Shown piece by piece: positions 49,069-57,962 of a stretch of 64,000 bases of DNA (positions are counted from its first letter, which is position 1; each line of letters starts with the position of its first letter). The notes under the pieces are model-generated. The model did no database searches and was not told the origin of the DNA. It saw only the letters and a list, made by a program, of their open reading frames with translations. The position numbers were made by a program, and so were the translations under genes. The stretch comes from Alteraurantiacibacter aquimixticola. Its GTDB lineage: Bacteria > Pseudomonadota > Alphaproteobacteria > Sphingomonadales > Sphingomonadaceae. Where the stretch lies: positions 216,599 to 280,598 of the forward strand of contig NZ_SSHH01000004.1 in the NCBI RefSeq assembly GCF_004965515.1. The letters are read 5' to 3'.

Positions 49069-50807
49069 CGCACCCGGTACACGCTGAGCGGTCCCTCGGC
49101 GAAGCCCTCCACCGGTTCCAGCCAATCGGGCACTTCGCCTGAGACAAGCAGGTTGGCCATATTATCCGGCGCGGCGGTGCGATAGAGGGCGAGGTCCGCT
49201 TTCGAGGCGCAGGCAACGACGTAGTCCGGCTGCATCTTATCCGCGAGAGCGCGTCCCTGCTCCATGCTGCCGGTATAGAAGGCGAGCACGTCGTGCATCT
49301 CCTCGGCATTCCGGTGATAGCTGGCCATCACGATGTTATGCGGTGTCTGGCCCAGGATGGCCGGACCAATATCGAGCGGGGCGAGAACCAGTCCCTTCTC
49401 CAGCAGGGCGAGCTGCGACAGGTCGCATCCGCGCAGATCGATCGGCGCATCCATCCCGGCGCGCATGGTGTCGCTGGCGAAAACCGGGTCGAGCGGTTTG
49501 AGCAAAGCGCTCACGAACATAGGCGTCGCAAGACCGAAGCAGGCAAGCGTTGCAGCAATGCGCGGCAGGGGTGATGTGAGTGCGCGTGCCTTGGGCAGGT
49601 ATTCGGCCAGCAGGGAGGCCGCAAAGGGGATCGCCAGCCATTGCGCGAACACGCCCTCGCGCATCAGCATGAAGGAATAGAGGCAGGCGAGCACGGCGAT
49701 CAGGCCCAATGTGTCGAGCGGGCGCACCTCCGCCTCACTCTTGCCGAGACGCAGCCTGTGCCAGCCCACAAGTACCAGAGCAAGGGTCCAGGCGAGCACA
49801 GCCGCCACAGAGAGCGGCTGACGCCAGATCGGCAGGCCTTCGGTGATATAGCCATGCCAATATTGCTCCAGCAGGGGATCGAGCCGGGCAAAAGGATCGG
49901 CGGCGCATTCGCCCAGCATGACGAAAGCGAGCGGCCCGCAGACCAGCGGGATCATCGCCAGCCCCGCCAGCCGGCCATTGCGGCTCTGCTGCGCCGGAGC
50001 GAACGGCAGGGCGAGAGCTGTGACCGCTGCCGCCGCGAACGCCGCCATGTGGCCAGGCATGAGGATATCGCAATAGGGCAGCGCGAAGTCGCTGACCGGC
50101 CGGGTCGCGAGCGAGAAGGCAGGCGCGGCCATCGCCAGCGCGCCAAGGAAGGCGCCAAGCCTGCGGTCGTCATGCCACCAATAGGCGAGGCCGAGCACAC
50201 CCGCGATTGCGGCTATGATCGGCAGGCCTTCGAGCGAGATCGCCACCCATGCAGCACCCAGCACACCGGCCAGCGCTGCTTTCACCCGGCCACCGTCAAC
50301 GAGCAGGGCCACCGCCACCAGCCCGACCACCGCCTGCGGCGCATGGTGATCGATCCGCATCGGCATGAATTGTTCTGCCAGCAGCGGCATCATCGGCATG
50401 ATGAGGAGGCCGATGCCGGTTGCCAGCGCGCCGAAGCCCAGCTTGCGCAGGATCGCGCGCAGGGCGAACAGCGCGGCGAGCAGGTAAAGCAACGGCACCA
50501 CGATCAGCGCCGCCCTCTCCCCCGCGAAAAGCGCCACCAGCGCCAGCGGGATATCGACCAGCCGCGACCAGTGCATGCTCGCGCCTTCGGGCGGGTTCAC
50601 GCGATATTGGGTGACGTCGTACCAGCCTTGCCCGGCGAGCAGGTCGCGCACTTCGAACAGGCGCATATAGTCATCCGGCCCTTGCGGTTCGAAACCGCGC
50701 AGCGGCAGCAGGACGAGCACGACGACGCACCACAGGCCCCATGCCGCCCACACGGCGGCGGGACGGAACGCGAAAGCTCTCCAGTCGAAGGAAGCGGAAC
50801 CCGGCAT
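49065..50807 (-). CDS. Multi-pass membrane protein, GT-C/oligosaccharyltransferase-like
   Basis: Encodes 580 residues with about 12 hydrophobic segments. The first periplasmic loop contains GPDDYMRLFEVRDLLAGQGW (about residues 43-62) and then YRVNPPEGASMHWSR. Acidic residues there sit where GT-C enzymes such as PglB/STT3 carry their catalytic acids. A C-terminal soluble part follows. This protein type is common in sphingomonads and usually uncharacterised. It lies downstream of a GtrA-type flippase gene and a UGM-like flavoprotein, suggesting a role in surface-glycan transfer. That function is inference. Confidence 0.75.
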   Translation of the reverse strand: MPGSASFDWRAFAFRPAAVWAAWGLWCVVVLVLLPLRGFEPQGPDDYMRLFEVRDLLAGQGWYDVTQYRVNPPEGASMHWSRLVDIPLALVALFAGERAALIVVPLLYLLAALFALRAILRKLGFGALATGIGLLIMPMMPLLAEQFMPMRIDHHAPQAVVGLVAVALLVDGGRVKAALAGVLGAAWVAISLEGLPIIAAIAGVLGLAYWWHDDRRLGAFLGALAMAAPAFSLATRPVSDFALPYCDILMPGHMAAFAAAAVTALALPFAPAQQSRNGRLAGLAMIPLVCGPLAFVMLGECAADPFARLDPLLEQYWHGYITEGLPIWRQPLSVAAVLAWTLALVLVGWHRLRLGKSEAEVRPLDTLGLIAVLACLYSFMLMREGVFAQWLAIPFAASLLAEYLPKARALTSPLPRIAATLACFGLATPMFVSALLKPLDPVFASDTMRAGMDAPIDLRGCDLSQLALLEKGLVLAPLDIGPAILGQTPHNIVMASYHRNAEEMHDVLAFYTGSMEQGRALADKMQPDYVVACASKADLALYRTAAPDNMANLLVSGEVPDWLEPVEGFAEGPLSVYRVR

Positions 50808-50819
50808 CGGAAATGGGCT

Positions 50820-51221
50820 TTAGCGGAAAACGACCTTGCTGCGCAGCACCCAAGTGGCGGCAAAACTCACCGCGATCGCGACCAGCTTGGCGAGACGCGG
50901 GTCCATCCCCGCCTCGTCACCCGTCCAAACGATGGCGGTGGTAAGCGCGAGGCCGACCAGCGCGGAAATCACGAACAGCGCCTTCTGCCGCGTACGCTGC
51001 ACGCCGCGCTCCGCCACATTGCCGACGAAGACCGCACGGCTCGACATCAGCCAATGGGCGATGATCCCCGCGCAATAGGCGATTGCGCTCGCGCTTGCGG
51101 CCCACATGCCGGCGGACAGCAGGGCGAGGAAACAACCCATATCCACCGCCAGTGCGCCGACGCTTGCCAGCACATAGCGGATGAAGCGGATATCCTTGAG
51201 GCGCAGCAGCAGGGCCGACAT
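50820..51221 (-). CDS. GtrA family membrane protein
   Basis: Encodes 133 residues from the ATG at 51221; a start at 51266 would overlap the upstream gene by 29 bases. Four helices with the GtrA pattern (FIRYVLASVGALAVDMGCF near residue 15) are visible. GtrA proteins flip polyprenyl-phosphate-linked sugars across the inner membrane. Its place between the flavoprotein gene and the GT-C-like gene supports a sugar-donor supply role. Confidence 0.85.
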   Translation of the reverse strand: MSALLLRLKDIRFIRYVLASVGALAVDMGCFLALLSAGMWAASASAIAYCAGIIAHWLMSSRAVFVGNVAERGVQRTRQKALFVISALVGLALTTAIVWTGDEAGMDPRLAKLVAIAVSFAATWVLRSKVVFR

Positions 51222-51237
51222 GGACCGCGCGCCTCGC

Positions 51238-52827
51238 TCAGGCAGCCCGGCGGTCGTCATCGGCAATCCGTTCGGGAACGTCGCGCACCGAATTCAGCGC
51301 TGCAGCCTGGTCCTCGCTGACCGTACCGCGCGCGGGCAGCGACTTCTCGTCACCCTCATCGCCCGCCTCATGATATTCGGCATCCTCGTTGACGCACCAT
51401 GTGTCGTAGAGGCGCTCGCCGGCGATGATGTTCTCGGCCGTCAGCATGGCGGTCATCATCGCGTGGTCCTGGTTGTTATAGCGGTGCATGCCATTGCGGC
51501 CGACGAGGTGCAGAGTGGGGAACTTCTCCTCCAGCTCGGCCCGCATCGCATCGACATTGTCGGCATAGCTCTCGTCATAGACGGGATAGGCCTTTTCCTG
51601 CCGCACAACCGCGCCGCCTACCACGTCCTCTGGCTTGCACAGGCCAAGGATGTCCATCTCGCGCTTGGCCTGTTCAATCAGGTCCTCGTCGCTGGACGAC
51701 CACAGGCCGTCGCCTTCGAAGCAGAAATATTCGAGGCCGACGCAGGCGATATCCTGGTCCGGCACCATTTCGGGCGACCAGCTGCGGAAGTTCTGCACGC
51801 GGCCGACCTGCACCTTGCTGTCATGGATATAGATCCAGTTATCAGGGAAGAGGTCCTCCGAACGGATCATCAGCGCCACGGTCAGGAAATCGCGATATTT
51901 GAGGCCCTGGGCGTTGAGCGTCGTCTGCGGCAGCGGATGGAGGCGCGCACTCAGCTCGCGCATCGGAGCGGAGCTGATCGCATCCTTCGCCTTAATCACC
52001 ACATCGCCATCGGGGCCGCTTGCGGTCATACGCCAGCCACCCTGACCGTCAGATGCCAGCTGCTTCAGCCCATGGCCCATAAGCACTTGCCCCTTGCCCG
52101 TGGCGAGGATCTTGTCGCGCGCGGTTTCCCACATCATGCCAGGGCCAAGGCGCGGATAGCGAAAGGTTTCGAGCAGCGTCTTCGCCTGCTTGCCCGAACC
52201 GTCATTCAACTTGTTGAGGCCGAGCGAGCGCTTGAGGCCATCGACCACCGCGCCCCAGAGCGAAAGGCCCTTGATGCGCTGTGCAGCCCAGTCCGCGCTC
52301 ATTTCGTCGCACGGCATGCCCCACACCTTCTCGGTATAGGTCTTGAAGAAGATCGAATAGAGCTTCTTGCCGAACTGGTTGGTGGTCCAGTCCTCGAAGC
52401 TCTTCACATGCGCGATCGGGAACAGCTTGTACTGAAGGTAGCTCGCCATGCACAGCGCGCTGCGCCACAGGCCGAGATTACGCAGCGCCTCGAAGGCGCG
52501 CAGCGGATAGCTGTAGAACTTGCCCTCGTAATAGATGCGGCTCATCCGCGGGCGCTGGATGAAATCGTCCGGCAGGATCTCGTTCCACAGGTCGACGACC
52601 TGCTGGCTTTTCGAAAAGAAGCGGTGGCCGCCAATATCGAAGCGATAGCCGTCATGTTCCACCGTGCGGCTGATACCGCCGACATAGGTGGCGTCCTTCT
52701 CGATGATAGCGACGCGCTTGCCCGCCTTGGTCAGCAGGTAACCGGCGGTCAGGCCTGCCGGCCCGGCCCCGATGATTGCCACGTCTACGTCGATTTCACC
52801 AGTCTGAGCGGTGGACTGCTGGTCCAT
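51238..52827 (-). CDS. FAD/NAD-dependent oxidoreductase, UDP-galactopyranose-mutase/amine-oxidase-like
   Basis: Encodes 529 residues. The N-terminal FAD motif VAIIGAGPAGLTAGYLL and IIEKDATYVGGISRTVEHDGYRFDIGGHRFF match the protoporphyrinogen-oxidase/UGM-like family. A C-terminal LVGRNGMHRYNNQDHAMMTA is the usual end of the FAD-binding fold in this group, where it is often found beside glycan genes. The reaction is unknown; sugar-ring rearrangement is one possibility. It heads the three-gene minus-strand set and is 83 bases downstream of the PilZ gene. Confidence 0.85.
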   Translation of the reverse strand: MDQQSTAQTGEIDVDVAIIGAGPAGLTAGYLLTKAGKRVAIIEKDATYVGGISRTVEHDGYRFDIGGHRFFSKSQQVVDLWNEILPDDFIQRPRMSRIYYEGKFYSYPLRAFEALRNLGLWRSALCMASYLQYKLFPIAHVKSFEDWTTNQFGKKLYSIFFKTYTEKVWGMPCDEMSADWAAQRIKGLSLWGAVVDGLKRSLGLNKLNDGSGKQAKTLLETFRYPRLGPGMMWETARDKILATGKGQVLMGHGLKQLASDGQGGWRMTASGPDGDVVIKAKDAISSAPMRELSARLHPLPQTTLNAQGLKYRDFLTVALMIRSEDLFPDNWIYIHDSKVQVGRVQNFRSWSPEMVPDQDIACVGLEYFCFEGDGLWSSSDEDLIEQAKREMDILGLCKPEDVVGGAVVRQEKAYPVYDESYADNVDAMRAELEEKFPTLHLVGRNGMHRYNNQDHAMMTAMLTAENIIAGERLYDTWCVNEDAEYHEAGDEGDEKSLPARGTVSEDQAAALNSVRDVPERIADDDRRAA

Positions 52828-52910
52828 GAATGCCCCCGATTTGCTGTCCTGACCGGGAGTGAACGAAAATGGTTATGAGGCAGTTAATTCGCGCGGCCGC
52901 GCCGGGCGTT

Positions 52911-53564
52911 TCAGGCCCGCTGGCCAAGCTGGATCGTGGCGATGATGCGGGCGAGGTCGCCGAATTGGAACGTGTCCTCGAAAACCAGGCCATATTCGGC
53001 ATCGCGCCGCCACCGCACCTTGGCATTGACCTCGGGCAGCCCATCGGCGGACAGGCGCACGCGCTGGTCGATGGCGAAGCGGGTGTCGCTGGTGACCTTC
53101 GCGCCCTGTTGCGAAATATCGTGAAGTTCCGCCGGGGCAGTCTGCTCCAGGTCGGCGAGCCGGGCTGGGGTCTGCAGATTGACCCGGATCGGGCGCTTGG
53201 AAAAGCGGCTGGGGCTCTCGATGATCCGCACGATATCGACGGGATCGAGGAAGCGCATGCCGGCGCGGTCATCCTCTTTCCAGACAACTTCCAGCCGGTG
53301 CTGGTCGCCATTCTGGAGCTCGAGCACCAGATCCCCGACATCGGGCAAGGGATGGAACAGCCGCACATTGACGCCGGTTTCGGAGGCATCGCGCACCACG
53401 CACATGAACTCACCTTCGCTCGTCAGCAGCTTCGCGGCGCGGATAAGCAGGGTGAATCGCGGGGCGGCACGCTGCTCGATCGCGGCGAGGCCGGTATCGT
53501 CGGGAATGGATGTGCCAGTTTCGGGCTGTGAAACAGTGGCTTCTTGGCGAAGGACGTCGCCCAT
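52911..53564 (-). CDS. Tandem PilZ-domain protein
   Basis: Encodes 217 residues with two PilZ-type domains. The first has the c-di-GMP consensus: R32-x3-R36 (QRAAPRFTLL) and DASETG near residue 60. The second starts near residue 122 (KRPIRVNLQTPARL) with RxxR in place of RxxxR, and DISQQG. One canonical and one degenerate domain suggest ligand binding by the first. It probably links c-di-GMP to motility or to the nearby surface-glycan genes. Confidence 0.82.
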   Translation of the reverse strand: MGDVLRQEATVSQPETGTSIPDDTGLAAIEQRAAPRFTLLIRAAKLLTSEGEFMCVVRDASETGVNVRLFHPLPDVGDLVLELQNGDQHRLEVVWKEDDRAGMRFLDPVDIVRIIESPSRFSKRPIRVNLQTPARLADLEQTAPAELHDISQQGAKVTSDTRFAIDQRVRLSADGLPEVNAKVRWRRDAEYGLVFEDTFQFGDLARIIATIQLGQRA

Positions 53565-53723
53565 GGTGTCTCCATCAGTGTGGCAGGTGGCTACCCCAAC
53601 AACCGGCCCGCTGCTTCGAACAGCTTTCGCTATATCGGAAACGACCTTACCGAAGGCCTAACCTGACCTTGCGATTTGTCCTTGGCAGGAGATTGCGGCC
53701 GCCGGCCCCGGAAACGGGATGGA

Positions 53724-53810
53724 TGGTGCGGGCGGCGGGACTCGAACCCGCACGATCCGTGGATCAGGGGATTTTAAGTCCCCGGCGTCTACCAATTCCG
53801 CCACGCCCGC
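53724..53810 (-). tRNA. tRNA-Leu (UAA)
   Basis: The minus strand reads GCGGGCGTGGCGGAATTGG at the 5' end. It has a type II long variable arm, an anticodon loop CTTAAAA with anticodon TAA, and T-arm GGTTCGAGTCC. The acceptor arm GCGGGCG pairs with CGCCCGC, and CCA is encoded at 53724-53726. Confidence 0.97.
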
Positions 53811-53846
53811 ATTGCGCGCCATGCGCCTAGCGCGGCGCAGCGACGC

Positions 53847-54968
53847 TTACCAGTAGCGCTTGCTCGCTAACAGGGCGCCTTCGGCCAGAGCAGCCAGTTT
53901 CGCCCACACGACCTGCGGATCGAGATTGTTGCTGCCCGCATGGACGGAGAAGCCGCAATCGACGCCCGCCATCACCCGGTCGCGGCCGAGCAGGTCGGCA
54001 TAACGGCCGATGCGCTGGGCGATCAGTTCAGGGTGCTCGATATAGGTGCTCTGCGGCTCGATCATGCCGGGGCAGAGGATTTTCCCTTCGGGGAGGGAAT
54101 TTTCCTCGAAGAAGGCGAATTCATGCGCGTGACGCGGGTTCGCGCCTTCGAGCAGCACGGTCTGCGGCTTCGCGCTCCACACGATATCGGCAATGTCATT
54201 GAGCGGCACGTCGCAATGATGCGGGCCGGGATAATTGCCCCAGCACAGATGCATGCGGCACTGCTCCGCCGGAATGTTCTGCAGCGCATGGTTGAGCGCA
54301 GCGATATTCATGCCGATGCGCTTGCGGAACTCCTCCAGGCTCAGCCCGGTGAACTGCACGTGTCGGCCCATGGCCAAGTCCGGGCAATCGACCTGCAAGG
54401 TGATCCCGGCATTGGCGATGGTCTCGTATTCGTGGCGAAGACCCTCGGCCAGCGCGAAGACATATTCCTCGTCGCTGGCATAGTACTGGTTGGGGAAGAA
54501 GAGCGCTGTCACGCCGGGGCTGGCGGCGGACATGAACTTCTCGTTCTCTCCCGCCAGCCGGTTGAGCCTTTCGGCATCCTCGCGCGGGGCGTCCATGTCG
54601 ATCACTTCGATCGGCGCGGTGCAGGCGGGAGCGGAGCGCTTGGCGCGTCCCTTATTGCCGAAGACCTGCGCCTTGGCGCCGGGGAAATCCTCCAGGTCCT
54701 GAAACTCGTACTGCCCCGCCTCGCCGCCGAAGCCGGACAGGCGGTGCTTGATATAGGTGGCATAGGAGGGCTTGGACATCTCGCCGTCGCCCACCACCGT
54801 GATGCCCGCCTTGACCTGCTCGGCAATGACCTCCGCCGTCGCGCGATCGATCGCTTCGTCGAGCGCGGCCTCGTCAAAATCCTCGCCGCTTTCGCGGGCG
54901 AACATCAGCAGGAGCAAATATTCGGGCCGCGGCAGGCTGCCCGTATGTGTCGTCTTGAAACCGCTCAC
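53847..54968 (-). CDS. MetE-like zinc methyltransferase, copy 1
   Basis: Encodes 373 residues starting with GTG at 54968, overlapping the stop of the second copy (GTGA). It corresponds to the catalytic C-terminal half of cobalamin-independent methionine synthase, with no N-terminal half. The four zinc ligands are kept: His240 and Cys242 (RMHLCWG), Glu274 (VLLEGAN) and Cys338 (AGVDCGFS). It probably transfers a methyl group to a thiolate, but whether the acceptor is homocysteine is unclear. It differs strongly from its neighbour, so they may be two subunits or have different donors. It is 37 bases from tRNA-Leu. Confidence 0.82.
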   Translation of the reverse strand: MSGFKTTHTGSLPRPEYLLLLMFARESGEDFDEAALDEAIDRATAEVIAEQVKAGITVVGDGEMSKPSYATYIKHRLSGFGGEAGQYEFQDLEDFPGAKAQVFGNKGRAKRSAPACTAPIEVIDMDAPREDAERLNRLAGENEKFMSAASPGVTALFFPNQYYASDEEYVFALAEGLRHEYETIANAGITLQVDCPDLAMGRHVQFTGLSLEEFRKRIGMNIAALNHALQNIPAEQCRMHLCWGNYPGPHHCDVPLNDIADIVWSAKPQTVLLEGANPRHAHEFAFFEENSLPEGKILCPGMIEPQSTYIEHPELIAQRIGRYADLLGRDRVMAGVDCGFSVHAGSNNLDPQVVWAKLAALAEGALLASKRYW

Positions 54969-55996
54969 GCCAACTCCTCGCGCACGATTCTCGCGCCGTC
55001 CGCCATGGCCTTCATCGTGCCGAATGCGACCTCGCGCGGAAGGTATTTGAGGCCGCAGTCGGGCGCGACGATGATCTTGTCCTTCGGCGCATGCTCGAGC
55101 CCGCGGCGGATGCGCGCAGCCACCGTCTCGGGCGTTTCCACCTCATGCGTCGAGAGGTCGAGCACGCCGAGGATGATCGTCTTGCCGGGCAGCGTTTCCA
55201 GCACCTTGGTGTCGAGCTTGGACTGCGCCGTCTCGATGCTGATCTGCTTTACATTGCTCGCCGCCAGTTCGGGCAGGAAGGAATAGCCTTCCGGGCGTTC
55301 GTGGATCAGGTGCGCATAGCCGAAGCAGATATGCAGCGCGGTGGTGCCGGTGACACCTTCAAGCGCGCGCTCCAGCGCCTTCAGGCCATAGGCGCGCGCC
55401 TTGTCCGGCCGCGCCTGCATATAGGGCTCGTCGAGCTGCACCACGTCGGCCCCGGCGGCAAACAGGTCCTTGATCTCCTCGTTCACGGCACCGGCATAGG
55501 CGAGCGCCAGCGCCTCGGGATCACCATAGTAATCGTCCTGCGCCTGCTGGCTCATGGTGAAGGGGCCGGGCACGGTGATCTTGGTCGCCTTGTCCGTATG
55601 CTGCTTCATGAATTGCACATCGCGCACCTGCACCGCGTGGCGGCGGCTGATTTCGCCGGTCACACGCGGCACCGGAACCGGCTCTCCCGAGCGATCGAGC
55701 GCGGTGCCGTGGTTGTCCATGTCCACGCCGTTCAGCGCGGTGGCGAAGCGGTTGGAATAGCTTTCGCGCCGCATCTCGCCATCGGTGACGATGTCGAGGC
55801 CGGCGCGCTCCTGCTCATGGATCGCGTAGATCGTGGCATCGTCCCAGGCCTCCTCGAGGAATTCCTCGGGGATACGCCACAGCTCCTTTTGCCGGGTTCG
55901 TGGAGGGAACCGGCCAGCGAGTTTCGCCCGGTCGATCAGCCATTCGGGTTGGGCATAGGAGCCGACCAGCGAGGTCGGAAGGAGCGGGAGTGACAT
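54965..55996 (-). CDS. MetE-like zinc methyltransferase, copy 2
   Basis: Encodes 343 residues, again only the catalytic half of MetE. Zinc ligands are His222 and Cys224 (ALHICFGY), Glu255 (ISIETAQ) and Cys314 (APDCGLK). The N-terminal signature PTSLVGSYAQPEWL is typical of the short MetE-like family. It is the first gene of the pair, coupled by a four-base overlap with copy 1. A REP-like palindrome lies just upstream. In the family, stand-alone short members often act on methylated catabolic substrates, so this pair may start degradation by moving a methyl group. Confidence 0.82.
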   Translation of the reverse strand: MSLPLLPTSLVGSYAQPEWLIDRAKLAGRFPPRTRQKELWRIPEEFLEEAWDDATIYAIHEQERAGLDIVTDGEMRRESYSNRFATALNGVDMDNHGTALDRSGEPVPVPRVTGEISRRHAVQVRDVQFMKQHTDKATKITVPGPFTMSQQAQDDYYGDPEALALAYAGAVNEEIKDLFAAGADVVQLDEPYMQARPDKARAYGLKALERALEGVTGTTALHICFGYAHLIHERPEGYSFLPELAASNVKQISIETAQSKLDTKVLETLPGKTIILGVLDLSTHEVETPETVAARIRRGLEHAPKDKIIVAPDCGLKYLPREVAFGTMKAMADGARIVREELA

Positions 55997-56014
55997 GTAG
56001 GAAACCTCTCAAAC

Positions 56015-56105
56015 CGTCATTGCGAGGGACCAAAGGTCCCGCGGCAATCCAGGGCGGCGCGCTTGGCCCCTGGATCGCTTCGTCGTTTCACTCCTCGCGA
56101 TGACG
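56015..56105 (+). repeat. REP-like palindromic element, copy 1
   Basis: Outer ends CGTCATTGCGAG and CTCGCGATGACG are near-perfect inverted repeats. Inside are a small hairpin (GGGACC-AAA-GGTCCC) and a second pair, GCAATCCAGGG/CCCTGGATCGC. The same architecture recurs at 60909-60984 in the opposite orientation. Confidence 0.8.
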
Positions 56106-56124
56106 AGGAAATGCGGGAAAGCCC

Positions 56125-56673
56125 TCAGGCCGCCTCTTCGTGGCGGAAGGGGTTGTTGTTGCTATGATCACCGTCGAGCCAGCGCTTCAGCTCGGCATGG
56201 GCCTTTGCCTTGCGTTCCTCGGCGCCCGAAGCGGCGCGCGGATCGTCGCAGGTGAATTCCACGATCATCCCGTCCGGATCCTCGACATAGACCGAGCGGC
56301 AATAGCCATGTTCCAGCGCATAGGTCTTGGGCGGCTGTATCCCGGCCTTCTGGATCCGCTCCTCGATCCCGGCCTGAGTTTCCTTGTCGACGCACAGCGC
56401 GATATGGCGGAAGGGCGAAGGCGGCAGCTCGGGGCCGAACAGCGCCTGGTCCTCAGGATCGGCGAACTGGAAGAAGGCCAGCGCGGACCCGTCCGCCAGG
56501 TCGAAGAACAGGTGGCAATAGGTGCGGTCCTTGCCGAACAGGTGGTCGATCTCCGTCCAGCAGGCGGACAGCGGCAGGCCGATAATGTCCTCGTAGAAAT
56601 GGCGCGTCGCCTCCAGGTCACTGGAGACATAGGCGGTGTGATGCAGGCGGCTTGGCAGCTTGGTGGTCATCAT
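56125..56673 (-). CDS. VOC (glyoxalase/dioxygenase-like) protein
   Basis: Encodes 182 residues of the vicinal-oxygen-chelate fold. It opens with RLHHTAYVSSDLEATRHFYE, has a second half-module (FRHIALCVDKETQAGIEER) and ends with YVEDPDGMIVEFTCDDP. Likely metal ligands are His13 in the first strand, His near FRHIALCVD and Glu in the last strand. Members are glyoxalases, dioxygenases or isomerases; the reaction here is not clear. It is in the same orientation as the MetE-like pair and the CoA-transferase gene. Confidence 0.82.
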   Translation of the reverse strand: MMTTKLPSRLHHTAYVSSDLEATRHFYEDIIGLPLSACWTEIDHLFGKDRTYCHLFFDLADGSALAFFQFADPEDQALFGPELPPSPFRHIALCVDKETQAGIEERIQKAGIQPPKTYALEHGYCRSVYVEDPDGMIVEFTCDDPRAASGAEERKAKAHAELKRWLDGDHSNNNPFRHEEAA

Positions 56674-56744
56674 TGCTCTCCCTCGGGCCGAGTCTTCCGG
56701 CTCCTCTCTTGAGTGCAGTCTATCAAAGACGCGCGCCGGTGCAA

Positions 56745-57875
56745 TCAGCCCTTTCGGCCGAGAATCTCCTCATTGTCCGCGCCCAGTTCGGGCGGCGGAA
56801 CCACGCTGGTTTCGACTTCGCCATCGAAGCGGATCGGGTTGCGGATCGTGCGGAACTTCCCGCGCGCGCCCTCGCCCTCGATCACCAGCTGGTGGTGTTT
56901 GGCAAGGTCGCCCTCGACCACTTCCTTCGAGGTGTAGACGGCCGAATGCGGGACTTCGAGGCTGGTCAGCTTCTCCTCCCAGTATGCGCGCGGCTGGGTG
57001 GCGAAGATCGGGGCGAGGAAGTCGATCACCTTCTCATAGTTCTCGATCCGCGCCGGGCGGCTCTCGAACTCGGGCCGCTGCAGCATGTCGGGCTCGCCGA
57101 CGGCGGTGGCGAGGTTCTCCCAGAACTTGGGCGGAGATGACATGTGCAGCGCGATCCAGCCGCCATCCGCGCATTGGAAGACATAGGACTGGCTGACATG
57201 CGGGCGCGATGACGGGCCCATGACTTCATCGACGCTGAGGTAATGGGTGAAATCGTCGAGATTGAAGTGGCTCATCGCCTCAAACATGGAGGTTTCGACC
57301 TTGCGGCCCTTGCCGGTCTTCTCGCGTTCGTAGAGCGCGGCGAGCACGCCATAAGCGGTATAGAAACCGGTCACAGCGTCACCGATCGCGGGCCCAACCA
57401 CACGCGGGTTCTTGGGATTGACCAGCAGGCGCAGGAAACCGCTGGAGGCCTGCGACACCGTGTCGAAAGCCGGGCGGTCCTTCCACGGGCCATCATTCCC
57501 GAAGCCGGAGATATCGGCATAGACCAGGCGCGGGTTGATGCCCTGCAGCCGCTCCGCATCGACGCCCAGCCGCTCGGCCACGCCGGGACGGAAGTTCTGG
57601 ATGAAGACGTCGGCGGTCTTCACCAGCTCATCCAGCGCCGCAAGGTCCTCCGGGTTTGTCTTGGTGTTGAGCGTGATGGACTTCTTGTTGCGATTATAGG
57701 TCTGGTAGTGCGGCGAATAGAGATCGCCCTTGAAAGCGCGGAAGGGATCGCCCGTTTCGGGCATCTCCACCTTGATCACCTCGGCCCCCAGATCCGCCAG
57801 CAGCATGCCGCAGGCCGGCCCGGTGATGAATGTACCCATGTCGAGCACGCGTACGCCTTCGAGCGGTCTTGCCAT
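56745..57875 (-). CDS. CaiB/BaiF family III CoA-transferase
   Basis: Encodes 376 residues with the family start RPLEGVRVLDMGTFITGPACG and the catalytic Asp region GPAIGDAVTGFYTAYG (about 160-175). It moves CoA between acyl groups without a covalent acyl-enzyme ester of the family I type. It is divergent from a citryl-CoA-lyase-like gene, which suggests that it activates the acid that the lyase then cleaves. The donor and acceptor acids are unknown. Confidence 0.9.
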   Translation of the reverse strand: MARPLEGVRVLDMGTFITGPACGMLLADLGAEVIKVEMPETGDPFRAFKGDLYSPHYQTYNRNKKSITLNTKTNPEDLAALDELVKTADVFIQNFRPGVAERLGVDAERLQGINPRLVYADISGFGNDGPWKDRPAFDTVSQASSGFLRLLVNPKNPRVVGPAIGDAVTGFYTAYGVLAALYEREKTGKGRKVETSMFEAMSHFNLDDFTHYLSVDEVMGPSSRPHVSQSYVFQCADGGWIALHMSSPPKFWENLATAVGEPDMLQRPEFESRPARIENYEKVIDFLAPIFATQPRAYWEEKLTSLEVPHSAVYTSKEVVEGDLAKHHQLVIEGEGARGKFRTIRNPIRFDGEVETSVVPPPELGADNEEILGRKG

Positions 57876-57962
57876 TATCTACTCTCTCCCCGACACACTG
57901 TGTGTCACTCGCTTGGCCTTGGCCATAACCCCTGAGCGAGCAGGACCACAAGGGAGACCAAA

